A DNA stretch of 64,000 nt from DAOPZC01 sp035353175 (GTDB lineage: Bacteria > Verrucomicrobiota > Kiritimatiellia > RFP12 > UBA1067). Positions 42,597-51,188 of the stretch are shown here, in pieces (position 1 is the first letter of the stretch; every line of letters starts with the position of its first letter). A program made the position numbers and the translations under genes. The stretch spans positions 16,390 through 80,389 of the forward strand of contig DAOPZC010000014.1 in the NCBI GenBank assembly GCA_035353175.1, given 5' to 3'. The notes beneath the pieces are model-generated. The model was given only the letters and a program-made list of their open reading frames with translations. It was not told the origin of the DNA and ran no database searches.

Positions 42597-44726
42597 CTAA
42601 TTCCACCGGACGATGAGCGGTGAGTCTGCGACCAGAAGGCCGTTGATTTTTGCGCCGTCGCGGGTCGGCGTGATGATGAGGGCCTGTTTTACGCCGTTCA
42701 CCGGATCGAAGGCGGCGGCTGAGCCGCAGGGCCCCGGCACGCGCAGATCGATCGGCACGGGCGCGCGCCGGTCTTGCGCGTGGCCGCCCAGCCAGAGCGC
42801 GAGCGCGCGGCCCTCCGGCGTAGAGAACGTGAAGCATTCGAGCTGCGGCGGCATAGGACTGACCGCGGTGTCGAACGCGGCCGGTTCGAAGTTATCCAAG
42901 AGGGTGGCGAGGTTGCGCGTGACGTAGTAGGCCGCCTGCGGCTGCAGCGGCGGGATGGGGTCCGCGTCGAACGACCGCCGCAGCAGGCTCAGGTCGAGCA
43001 CGCCGAACTGCGGAAAATACATCTCGCAGAAAAATGATTCGAGGCCCAGGCCGGCGTGGCGCGTGAAGACCTGCGCGACGGTCTTGGCCTTTTCCATCTC
43101 TGACATCCAGTATTTGCCGCTCCACGCTTTGGCGGCGGCCTCTTCGGACATCGCCGGATAGAGCGCGCTGTAGTTCCATTCGGTGACCATGCAGTGGCCC
43201 TTGAAGCCGATTTCGCGCAACCAGCCCTGCAGTGAGCGCACGTCGGCCGTGTAGCTTTTCAGCCGGTCGGGATCGGTCTGGTAGAACGGATGCCAGCCGA
43301 TCTCGTCCACATCGGCGGCGAGCGCGCGGGTGGCTTGCAGGTAGTTGAAGGAAGCCAGCTTGCGCTCCCGTTCGGAGGGACTCCACGTGCTGATGCCGTG
43401 CGGGAATCCCGCCCACGACCCCATCATGACTTTGGCTTCCGGCGCAAGCCGGCGGATTGCCGGAATGGCTGCGCGGGCGACGGCGAGGTAGTGGTCCACG
43501 TTGGGCTGCGCGCCCCAGTAACAGGGGATATTCCACTCGTTCCAGACTTCGAAGTGGCGGACCCGGCCGCGGAAATGGGTGACCATGAATTCGACGTAGC
43601 GCGTCCATGCGGCCAGCGCTTCCGGCGTGGTCGGCGGCGCCGGCATGTCATAGTTCCACTCCCAGAGCTGCGGGACGGCGCGCGCCGCCGGGCCGCTGTA
43701 GAGCCGGTTGCCGAAGTTGAGCGCCATCACGATGTTCACGCCGTTGGTGGCCAGTTCGGTGACGGCCGCGTCGGTTGCGGGATCGATTTCGAAAACGCCT
43801 TTTTTCTTTTCCACCCAGTGCCAGTTGATCGGATCGTCGTGGTAGCCCACGCGCGCCCACTTGAATCCAGCGTCGTAGTGGAGCGGCCAGTACCAGCGGT
43901 GCGCCGCGAGCTCTTGCCCCGGGCTGTGGTAGGTCGAGTTGACGGTGATGCCCGTCCCGTGCGACACGAGGGCGACGTTGGCGCCTTTCTCGTCGTAGGC
44001 CTCCAGTTCGGCCATGGAGAACGCGTACAGGATGTTCTCGACCAGCGGCAGGGCGCCGGCCGTAATCCAGAGCTGTTTGACAGACGCCGCGGCGAAAGTG
44101 AAAGCGCACTCGGCGCGGTTGGTCGCGTCGCCGGTCGGGCCGTCGAACAGCGTGGCCCATGTCCGGCCATCACGGCTTCCCTTGATTGTGATGCTGGAGG
44201 GCAGGCCGCGGCCGACCTCCGCCGCGCCCGGGATCGGTCCCCAGCCCAGCGTGCTGCGCGGCTGGTCGGAGGACGTCCGCTTGCGAAGCACCACGCGCTT
44301 CACGGTCTGCTCCACCGGAAAATCGAGCCGGATCCAGACCGGCTGGACATCCGGCTGGGTCTGGCTGCGGCTCATCCAGCACGTCTGGGGATCGCCGTCG
44401 ATCAGGTTCACCGCTTCGAGCGGGAGGTAATCGTTGGCGGTCGTGCGCGGCATGCGCGTGGTGGTCACACCGAGATAGTTTTTGCCGATTCCGCCGCTGT
44501 TTTTGGGATGGATTTTCACGCGTGGGACCGCGTTGCCGACCTGCAGGGACGCGTCGTCGAGCAGCGTCGGTGCCTCGTCCAGCACCCAGCAGAAGCCGAA
44601 CCGCCGCACGGCGGCATCGCCGCATTTCGTTTGGATCTGGGGTTCCTCGCTGACTCGGGTTGTCTGCCCGAACAAAATCGTGGCCACCAGGAATATGCAG
44701 CCGGCCATGAGAAGTTTCGTGTCCAT
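42597..44726 (-). CDS. Secreted clan GH-A hydrolase (GH39-like) with F5/8-type domain
   Basis: 709 residues, ATG preceded by AAGGA. After a signal peptide (1-20), residues ~90-235 form a discoidin/F5-8C-like domain (N-L-I-D-G-D-P-Q-T-C-W, W-I-R-L-D-F-P, T-V-K-R-V-V-L-R). The TIM barrel then has acid/base E397 in E-V-W-N-E-W-N and nucleophile E516 in M-V-T-E-W-N-Y, the GH39/GH5-type arrangement. A short beta domain closes the protein. It is the last gene of a three-gene reverse operon with two GH127-like genes, 27 nt downstream of the second. Exact family needs a profile search. Confidence 0.85.
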   Translation of the reverse strand: MDTKLLMAGCIFLVATILFGQTTRVSEEPQIQTKCGDAAVRRFGFCWVLDEAPTLLDDASLQVGNAVPRVKIHPKNSGGIGKNYLGVTTTRMPRTTANDYLPLEAVNLIDGDPQTCWMSRSQTQPDVQPVWIRLDFPVEQTVKRVVLRKRTSSDQPRSTLGWGPIPGAAEVGRGLPSSITIKGSRDGRTWATLFDGPTGDATNRAECAFTFAAASVKQLWITAGALPLVENILYAFSMAELEAYDEKGANVALVSHGTGITVNSTYHSPGQELAAHRWYWPLHYDAGFKWARVGYHDDPINWHWVEKKKGVFEIDPATDAAVTELATNGVNIVMALNFGNRLYSGPAARAVPQLWEWNYDMPAPPTTPEALAAWTRYVEFMVTHFRGRVRHFEVWNEWNIPCYWGAQPNVDHYLAVARAAIPAIRRLAPEAKVMMGSWAGFPHGISTWSPSERERKLASFNYLQATRALAADVDEIGWHPFYQTDPDRLKSYTADVRSLQGWLREIGFKGHCMVTEWNYSALYPAMSEEAAAKAWSGKYWMSEMEKAKTVAQVFTRHAGLGLESFFCEMYFPQFGVLDLSLLRRSFDADPIPPLQPQAAYYVTRNLATLLDNFEPAAFDTAVSPMPPQLECFTFSTPEGRALALWLGGHAQDRRAPVPIDLRVPGPCGSAAAFDPVNGVKQALIITPTRDGAKINGLLVADSPLIVRWN

Positions 44727-44753
44727 CAGGTTGTCCTTTTGCTGTTCAAACGT

Positions 44754-46835
44754 CTATGGCCGGTCGGCGGCGACCGGGAACATCGAGATGCGGAATTTCG
44801 TGCATCCGTAAGGGATCAGTTTGATTCGTTCGGCGGGACTCTGTCCGGGTACGGCCGCCTCCGGCAACCTCGGATCCTGCGGCGCGGGATCCCAATCGAT
44901 TGCCACGGCACGGGCGGAAAGGGTCAGCGGGGCGTCCAGTGGCCAGTCCCATTGGGTTGGCATAGCCTTGCGTTCCACTGTCAGGTCGGTGTCTTTGAGT
45001 GGCAACGCGAATTTCCAGCGGGCGGCCGGATCCGGCGTGTTCGCGTCCCGGGTGTCGGGAATTGCCAAGGCGAATAGCAGCGGTCCGCAGGAGACGGTGG
45101 CGTACGGCCGGCCGGAGACGGGGTTCACTTCAGGCAGCATGACTTTTAACGCATGATGTGCCGGAGTTGCAGCGGTCCCTTTCGCCTGGTCGATGCCGGT
45201 CTCCACGACCGGCACCATCGGGAAACGCAGACTTACCGTGTCGCCCGGCTTCCACTTCCGGCTGACGCGGACGAAACCGCGGCTGTCCCTCGCGGCCGGG
45301 ATTGCCTTGCCGTTCACTTTCAGCTCCGGTGCGGAGCACCAGCCGGGGATGCGGAATGAAAGCGGGAACGTGGTTTTCTTCGACGGCTTAACCGTGAACT
45401 CGAGTGCTTCGCTGAAGGGATAGGCGGTCTGACAGGTGATCTCAACCGGCACGCGTTCCGCAACGAGGGCGTTGACTCTGCTGGGGCCGTAACAAGTCGC
45501 GGCGAGGCCGTTGTCGTAGGTGGCCATCCACATGTGCGTCACATACCAGGGGACGATGCGGTTCAAGGCGGCCGTGCAGCAGAGCGGGGAGTGGATCGGC
45601 CGGTAGTATCCGCCCGCCTGCCGCGGGCCATGGTCGAAGACCGGCGAGTCGCAGACCATCCGGTTGGGGCTCTGGAAGTACACGTGCGTTTTGAAATCGC
45701 GGGAGACCGTTGCGGGCGCGGCATTGAAGAAGGCTCGCTCCATCCGGTCGCCCATGGCGCCGTCCCCCGTGACGGCGAACAGCGTGGCCTTGCTCCAGAG
45801 ATAAGCCGCGACATCGCACGTCTCCGTGCCGCGGAACGCGCCGGTCGGCCCGTACCATTCGTCGGCGACGGGCACGCCGGTGGGCTGCATCGCGATGCGC
45901 TCAAAGAAGGCGTGCCACGCGAGGGCCGAGTCGAGAAACTCGCGCTTGCCTGTCCAGAGATAACCCAGCGCCCACGGCGTCGTGCTCTCGAGGAAATGCA
46001 CGACGTGGTCGTTGTCTTCCGCGCCCGGCTTGGGGCTCGGCGGCTGACGGTAGCGGTTCCAGGAATCTCCGCCGGGGGCGATCCCGCCTCCCTCCGGCGC
46101 GAACAGGGCATCCAGCTTGGCCGCGATGGCTTTGTTCCCTGTCCACGTGTAGGTGTCATAGGCGGGCCAGGGGTTCGACATGGCCCAACTCATCCGCATC
46201 CAGTCGCCATCGCCTCCGTAGGCCGTTTCGAGCGTGTGCAACGCGTCGGGATCTTGGGACGCGGCGTAATAGCCTGACAGCGCCCGCCCGAACAGGCCGC
46301 TGGCCCAGAGTGGCCAGCCATTGTCTTCTTGTGCGCCTTTCCGGTCTTCGGCGTTATTCTTGTTCAGCCACCACAGGAAGAGGACGCCGTTGCCATCCAT
46401 CCGAGAGGAGAAGGCGGTGAGGCGGGTTTGGGTCTGCTGAATGAGAAAGCTGTCGTGCAAGACATAGCCGAGCCGCGCCAGACCGTCAAACCAGTACCCG
46501 CCGCCCTCGTAGGGCCAACCGCCTTTGGGCCATCTGAGTTCTTCGCCCCGCATGGTGTAATCGGTTGCCCACGCCTGCTTGAAAGCCTCATGGTATTCGC
46601 TCATGTGCCCGGTGAAACCGTTTCTTGCCGCGAGACACCAGTCGCTTAGCCAGCCTTGCGGCGCGACTGCGCCGGGTGGCAAGGCCAGCAACGCTGGGCG
46701 CACCTTGGGCTCGAAGGGCCGTCCATAGTTCACGTTCCCTGGCGTTTGCGCTTCTGCGGCTGACCCCGTCAGCGGCAGAAGGCCTGCCACCCCCGTCACA
46801 AGAAGCCCTGCGAACAAACCTATGCGTATGCTCAT
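44754..46835 (-). CDS. GH127-like (DUF1680) beta-L-arabinofuranosidase-type protein, short form
   Basis: 693 residues from the second ATG (46835), which is 6 nt after GGGGGA; the ATG at 46841 abuts it. A signal peptide covers about 1-27. An (alpha/alpha)6-barrel is suggested by G-Y-W-F-D-G-L-A-R-L-G-Y and W-A-S-G-L-F-G-R-A. The metal/nucleophile site of GH127 is conserved: E338-T-C340 and C419-C420 in S-P-L-C-C-T-A-A-L-N, closely matching the Zn-binding Glu/Cys set and cysteine nucleophile of HypBA1. A beta-sandwich tail follows. It should release terminal beta-L-arabinofuranose or a related sugar in the periplasm or outside. Confidence 0.87.
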   Translation of the reverse strand: MSIRIGLFAGLLVTGVAGLLPLTGSAAEAQTPGNVNYGRPFEPKVRPALLALPPGAVAPQGWLSDWCLAARNGFTGHMSEYHEAFKQAWATDYTMRGEELRWPKGGWPYEGGGYWFDGLARLGYVLHDSFLIQQTQTRLTAFSSRMDGNGVLFLWWLNKNNAEDRKGAQEDNGWPLWASGLFGRALSGYYAASQDPDALHTLETAYGGDGDWMRMSWAMSNPWPAYDTYTWTGNKAIAAKLDALFAPEGGGIAPGGDSWNRYRQPPSPKPGAEDNDHVVHFLESTTPWALGYLWTGKREFLDSALAWHAFFERIAMQPTGVPVADEWYGPTGAFRGTETCDVAAYLWSKATLFAVTGDGAMGDRMERAFFNAAPATVSRDFKTHVYFQSPNRMVCDSPVFDHGPRQAGGYYRPIHSPLCCTAALNRIVPWYVTHMWMATYDNGLAATCYGPSRVNALVAERVPVEITCQTAYPFSEALEFTVKPSKKTTFPLSFRIPGWCSAPELKVNGKAIPAARDSRGFVRVSRKWKPGDTVSLRFPMVPVVETGIDQAKGTAATPAHHALKVMLPEVNPVSGRPYATVSCGPLLFALAIPDTRDANTPDPAARWKFALPLKDTDLTVERKAMPTQWDWPLDAPLTLSARAVAIDWDPAPQDPRLPEAAVPGQSPAERIKLIPYGCTKFRISMFPVAADRP

Positions 46836-46858
46836 GGCCATTCCCCCGTTTATCCTTA

Positions 46859-49729
46859 CTACGGCAGTTCAATCGGAGCGTTTTCGGGCAGCTCGAGCTG
46901 TTTACTGTTGCCGTCAAGTTCCCGTACCCAGAGCTTGAGCGTTTTCGCTTGACCGGGGGCGGGATCGCCGAACAGGCCTGCATAGTTACCCAGCTCCGTC
47001 CTGAACTTGCCTTGGAAAGCGGCTTGCACTTTCTTGGTCACGTCCACGCCGCCCGATATGGCATGCTTGTCGGAGGCGTAGATGCGGAGCCGCAGCGCCG
47101 TCGCATCGCAGACGTAACTCCCATTGTTGCCGACCGCGATATCGACCGCTTTCCCCAACTTGCCGGGATTGATGCGGACGACGAACTCCGAGTCGCGCGT
47201 GCGGCTCGGCTTTCCGTCCGATTCTATCCTGAGTACGTCGAGAATCTCCGGCGTCCGGTCATCTTTCCAGTTCACCGCTTTCACCGAAACCCCGTTGCCA
47301 CCGCTATTGGTCAGCGTCTTCCCTGAAATCACAAGGCTTCTGCCGGTAAACTGCGGTCCCGGTGTCCAGCGGATCACGTTGTAGCTGGCGGCGTCGGCGA
47401 TGGGATGGGTTAGCAGGTATTGGCTCCGCTCGTTCGCCGGGATAACCCGATCGAACATTTCCTTCGAATAATGCTGTGCCCAGTTTTTCTCCATCCTCTC
47501 CGCAGGCGTGTAATCGGCGAAGAACCCCAACCCCTCGCCCTGCTGCAAACCGTAGGCATAGCCCAGCGGACATCCGTCAACTTTGGCTCCGGAATTCAGC
47601 TGCGTTTTGTCCGCTTCGTTTGCGGTGGACAGCAGGCCGTCATTCCGGCAGTTGAAAAACGACCACGAGCCGGACTTCGACCGGTCGGGGAAAGCGGCGG
47701 GCACATCCGTTTTCCCCTGAGGATTCCGGTAATCCGCCGCCAGATCGGCAACCGGATCGCCCTCGACTGTAAACAGGTCCATCCAGGTGCGATCATTCTT
47801 GGGGCCGTACCACGCGAACGTGATCTCGCCGTTGGCCGATTTGCGCGGCTCCGAGAGAAGCTCGTCGTCCATGATCCGAATCGGCCGCGCATTCTGCAAA
47901 TCCGGGACCTTGAAATACACGTCGATGCCGTCGGGGTCAACAAACTCGGTCAGGACGACATCGACCGGCGCTCCGATGTGCGCGGAATTTGTCCACGCCT
48001 TGACGACAACCTTCTGTCCGTCGGGACGAATCCGGTCGTCCAAGACCGGGTTGCCGATGCTGGCGGGATCCAGGACCAGATCGCGGGGTTTGCACGTCTT
48101 GAGCACGTCGGCGTTCAGGATGTCGCTGAACGTGAAAAGAACCGGCCCGCGCAAAAGGGCGACCCGTCCGTCCTGAATCATCCGGCCGCGCACGAAGCGC
48201 CAATCCATCGACATCGCCAGCGTGAGCGTGTCGCCTGACTTCCAAACGCGTCGGACAGCAGCGTAGCCAAGTTCGGATTTGTCTGGTGACCACGATGCGG
48301 AATTTACCGTACACACCATACGCTCAGCCCAGCGCGGGGTGCGGAACAGAAAGGCGAACTCAACCGGCTCCGAACAGGTGAACGACAGTTTGACTTCGCC
48401 GGAATTCGGGTATGCGGTCTCCTGCTTAATCGTCACCGTCTTGCCGTTGACATCGAAGGCCTTGACGGAGCGGGTGAACAGGTTCAGCGCGATGCCGCCG
48501 TCTGCGGTGCGGTAATAAACCTTCTGGGGCAGTTCTGCGACCGCGCGTCGGAAATTCCCGTTGCAGCAGAAGGTGTCGATCGTCTGGAACTTCCGCTTTC
48601 CCGTGAACGGCGTGAAGTAGCAGATGCGTCGTCCGTCCGGCGCCTGCGCCCCGAACAGGGCGTTGTAGATCGCCCGCTCCATGATGTCTCCGTACCGCAT
48701 GTCACCTTCCAAGCGCATGAGACTGTCGACCCAGCGCAGCAGATAGGCCGTCACGCAGGATTCTTCGACGGCCCCCGAGCCGTCCTGGTTGTATGTGAAA
48801 TGTTCCCCTTGAGATGTCGAACCGGTAACCAGCAGTCCGCCGCGTCCCCGTTCGAACAATTCCTGCTTCATCCAGAGGCTCTTTTTGAGGTATTCCTCGC
48901 AGCCGATCAACCGATAGAGTTCCGTATCCGGGTACATGTGCGACAGCATCACGTAGACATGGTAGCGGGACTGCGCGATGTTTTTTTCCCACGCCTCATA
49001 GGGTTTCAGGTAGTACCAGTGCGGCTCATATTGCAGGGCCTTTGCGAAGTCGAGATATGGCGTCTCTCCCGTCACGCGATACAGCTCAACGAAGCTCTCC
49101 GTGATTCCCGCGATGGAGGTGCCGGGCGGAATGATATGTTCTCCTTTTTCGTTGGCCGGAAACATCCGCATGATGTAGTTCGCCATGACCTTCGCGTCCG
49201 CCAGGGCTTGGGGATTTCCAGTCACCCGGTAGTTCCGCACCAGCGCCAAGCTGAGGTATTCCTGCTCGTGGAGGATCCAATTGACCACGTTCTGGCGGTT
49301 GTTCGGCTCGACGTTCCAGAATCCTTGATACCCGTCCGGATCGCGCGAGCCCCGTAACCGTTCCATAATGTGTTGTCCGCGCGCGGCCACGTCCGGATCG
49401 CCGGTATATTGGGCAAACAGGCTGCCGGCGTCCAAGACCTTGCCGACGCCGTAGTAGACGTTGCATTTGTCGCCGCGATCTGTCCGGTTCTTGAATTTGT
49501 CCAGCCAATCGCGGTCCAGATCGAGAACCATGTAGTTCTTGTCGATCAGTTCCGTGATGCGCCGGTCCAGTTCACCACACGCCATTTCGCTGTGGCCGAG
49601 CCTGACCGAGATCAGCTTGTCGGCGACGGTCGGCTTGACGGCGTCCCGTTCGCCCATCGCCCGCACATCAAGCATGCAGGTGACCAGCGTAACGACGGCC
49701 AACCATTGGACATATTTCGCGTTTTGCAT
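46859..49729 (-). CDS. GH127-like (DUF1680) protein, long form with extra C-terminal domain
   Basis: 956 residues from the ATG at 49729 (AAGGAAA upstream). A signal peptide covers about 1-24. The barrel has Y-Y-G-V-G-K-V-L-D-A, L-H-E-Q-E-Y-L-S-L-A and the conserved site E323-S-C325 plus C388-C389 in T-F-C-C-N-G-N. So Zn and nucleophile cysteines are retained here too. Compared with usual DUF1680 proteins of ~650 residues, there are ~300 extra C-terminal residues with beta-rich character (A-T-A-L-R-L-R-I-Y-A), of unknown family. It is the first gene of the reverse operon, 23 nt before the short form, and divergent from the XylR-like regulator. Confidence 0.86.
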   Translation of the reverse strand: MQNAKYVQWLAVVTLVTCMLDVRAMGERDAVKPTVADKLISVRLGHSEMACGELDRRITELIDKNYMVLDLDRDWLDKFKNRTDRGDKCNVYYGVGKVLDAGSLFAQYTGDPDVAARGQHIMERLRGSRDPDGYQGFWNVEPNNRQNVVNWILHEQEYLSLALVRNYRVTGNPQALADAKVMANYIMRMFPANEKGEHIIPPGTSIAGITESFVELYRVTGETPYLDFAKALQYEPHWYYLKPYEAWEKNIAQSRYHVYVMLSHMYPDTELYRLIGCEEYLKKSLWMKQELFERGRGGLLVTGSTSQGEHFTYNQDGSGAVEESCVTAYLLRWVDSLMRLEGDMRYGDIMERAIYNALFGAQAPDGRRICYFTPFTGKRKFQTIDTFCCNGNFRRAVAELPQKVYYRTADGGIALNLFTRSVKAFDVNGKTVTIKQETAYPNSGEVKLSFTCSEPVEFAFLFRTPRWAERMVCTVNSASWSPDKSELGYAAVRRVWKSGDTLTLAMSMDWRFVRGRMIQDGRVALLRGPVLFTFSDILNADVLKTCKPRDLVLDPASIGNPVLDDRIRPDGQKVVVKAWTNSAHIGAPVDVVLTEFVDPDGIDVYFKVPDLQNARPIRIMDDELLSEPRKSANGEITFAWYGPKNDRTWMDLFTVEGDPVADLAADYRNPQGKTDVPAAFPDRSKSGSWSFFNCRNDGLLSTANEADKTQLNSGAKVDGCPLGYAYGLQQGEGLGFFADYTPAERMEKNWAQHYSKEMFDRVIPANERSQYLLTHPIADAASYNVIRWTPGPQFTGRSLVISGKTLTNSGGNGVSVKAVNWKDDRTPEILDVLRIESDGKPSRTRDSEFVVRINPGKLGKAVDIAVGNNGSYVCDATALRLRIYASDKHAISGGVDVTKKVQAAFQGKFRTELGNYAGLFGDPAPGQAKTLKLWVRELDGNSKQLELPENAPIELP

Positions 49730-49856
49730 TCTCTGTTTCCTTTCGCGTCGTGCAACGCCGCGCATGTCATCATCACTATACGACAGGACCGTATGGCGGA
49801 GAAGTCATATTCGCGCAAAATTAATATCAGAAAACCGCAAATAGGTATGCCGGCGT

Positions 49857-49879
49857 CCGTATGTTTGATATATGTACGG
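49857..49879. promoter_or_regulatory. Inverted repeat over the regulator start; shared CCGTATG word
   Basis: CCGTA (49857-49861) and TACGG (49875-49879) form an inverted repeat straddling the regulator start codon. CCGTATG occurs here and again at 49789-49795 in the same 142-nt divergent gap. Such direct repeats are typical AraC-protein sites, but no footprint is known. Confidence 0.35.
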
Positions 49880-51086
49880 CATGAAGAATCCGGTCAGAAC
49901 GCGTCTGCCCCAGGTGGCTCTGCGGCTTCCGACTTCGGTCAAAACCTGCCGGGAGCTGCTACGTGGCATCCTGCAGTTCGTTCATTTACACGGGCCGTGG
50001 GGTGTCCACATCATCGAGGGACGAGAGGGCGAGCAAAGGCTGGCGCGCCCTGAGGCGTGGGGGTACACGGGCATCATTGCCGATCCCGACGCCGCTTGTC
50101 CCAAGTCACTGCTTTCTGCCAAGATCCCGACGATTCTTACAAACCCGTCTGACGCGGCGCTGAATCCAAAGAACCCGCTCTCGCGTCTGTGCCGCGTTGT
50201 CTGTGACAATCCCCCCATCGGAAGGCATGCGGCGGAATACTTTCTCGCGCATCAGTTTCGGCACTTCGCCTTCGTCGGCCAGGTCGGAGACGTGTCGTGG
50301 TCCGAGGCGCGTCGGATCACTTTCAACGCGCGGCTGGCACAGGGGGGCTTCGGCTGTACCGTTTATCCGCGCCTTTCCGCCGCCGCCCGGAAGGACTTCG
50401 GCGTGGAGCAGCAGGCGCTCTGCGCGTGGCTCAAGGCACTGCCGAAGCCGGTGGCCGTTTTCGTCGCCAACGACGTGCGGGGCAGACAGGTCCTTGACTC
50501 CTGTCTGAAGGCCGGGGTGGCTGTTCCGCAGGACGCGGCGGTGCTCGGCGTCGACAACGATGAACTGCTGTGCGAGACGACTCACCCGCAGATGTCGAGC
50601 ATCCAGATGAACACTGAGCAGGCGGGCTTCGAGGCCGCCCGCGTGCTGGACGGAATGATGCGCCGCCGTCAGCGCGGTGCTCCTAAGCAGGTGATCATCA
50701 CCTATGGGTTCTCGCACTTGGTGACACGGCGCTCAACCGAAACGGTGCAGATCGGCGATGTGCTCGTCGCGCGCGCGCTGGAATTCGTCCGCATCAACGC
50801 AGGGATCTCGGTGTCGGTGGATGATCTGGTTGAACACCTGCGCGTGTCGCGCCGGTCGCTTGAGACGCGGTTCAAGGCTGTGATGGGGCGCACGGTCTAC
50901 GCCGAGATCATGCGCGTTCGCCTGGAGCGCGTTCAGACGCTTTTGCGCGAGACGCCGATGACCGTCGAGTTGATCGCGGAAATCTGTGGGTTCGTCAGCG
51001 CGAGCCACCTCGGCACCGTGTTCCGAAACCATTTCGGCATGACGCTCACCGCGTTTCGCCGAAGGGCCCACGGCGGCGCGCCATGA
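49872..51086 (+). CDS. XylR-like AraC-family regulator with LacI-type sugar-binding domain
   Basis: 404 residues; the start may be M1 or M4. Residues ~20-290 resemble the periplasmic-binding-protein fold of LacI/XylR sensors (I-G-R-H-A-A-E-Y-F, F-A-F-V-G, V-A-V-F-V-A-N-D, V-L-G-V-D-N-D-E-L-L-C). The C-terminal ~100 residues are an AraC DNA-binding domain with two helix-turn-helix units (V-S-R-R-S-L-E-T-R-F, I-A-E-I-C-G-F-V-S-A-S-H-L-G-T-V-F). XylR of Escherichia coli has the same order and activates on binding xylose. Its divergent position relative to the GH127/GH39 operon marks it as the likely sugar-responsive activator. Confidence 0.92.
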   Translation: MYGMKNPVRTRLPQVALRLPTSVKTCRELLRGILQFVHLHGPWGVHIIEGREGEQRLARPEAWGYTGIIADPDAACPKSLLSAKIPTILTNPSDAALNPKNPLSRLCRVVCDNPPIGRHAAEYFLAHQFRHFAFVGQVGDVSWSEARRITFNARLAQGGFGCTVYPRLSAAARKDFGVEQQALCAWLKALPKPVAVFVANDVRGRQVLDSCLKAGVAVPQDAAVLGVDNDELLCETTHPQMSSIQMNTEQAGFEAARVLDGMMRRRQRGAPKQVIITYGFSHLVTRRSTETVQIGDVLVARALEFVRINAGISVSVDDLVEHLRVSRRSLETRFKAVMGRTVYAEIMRVRLERVQTLLRETPMTVELIAEICGFVSASHLGTVFRNHFGMTLTAFRRRAHGGAP

Positions 51087-51188
51087 GACCTGATCCCTTG
51101 CACCACCTCGGGGATTTGTGCCGTCATGCTGCGACGTTCAGACTGTTAGGCTCCGCATTCTCGCCGTGCCGCCGCTTGACTGGGGGTG

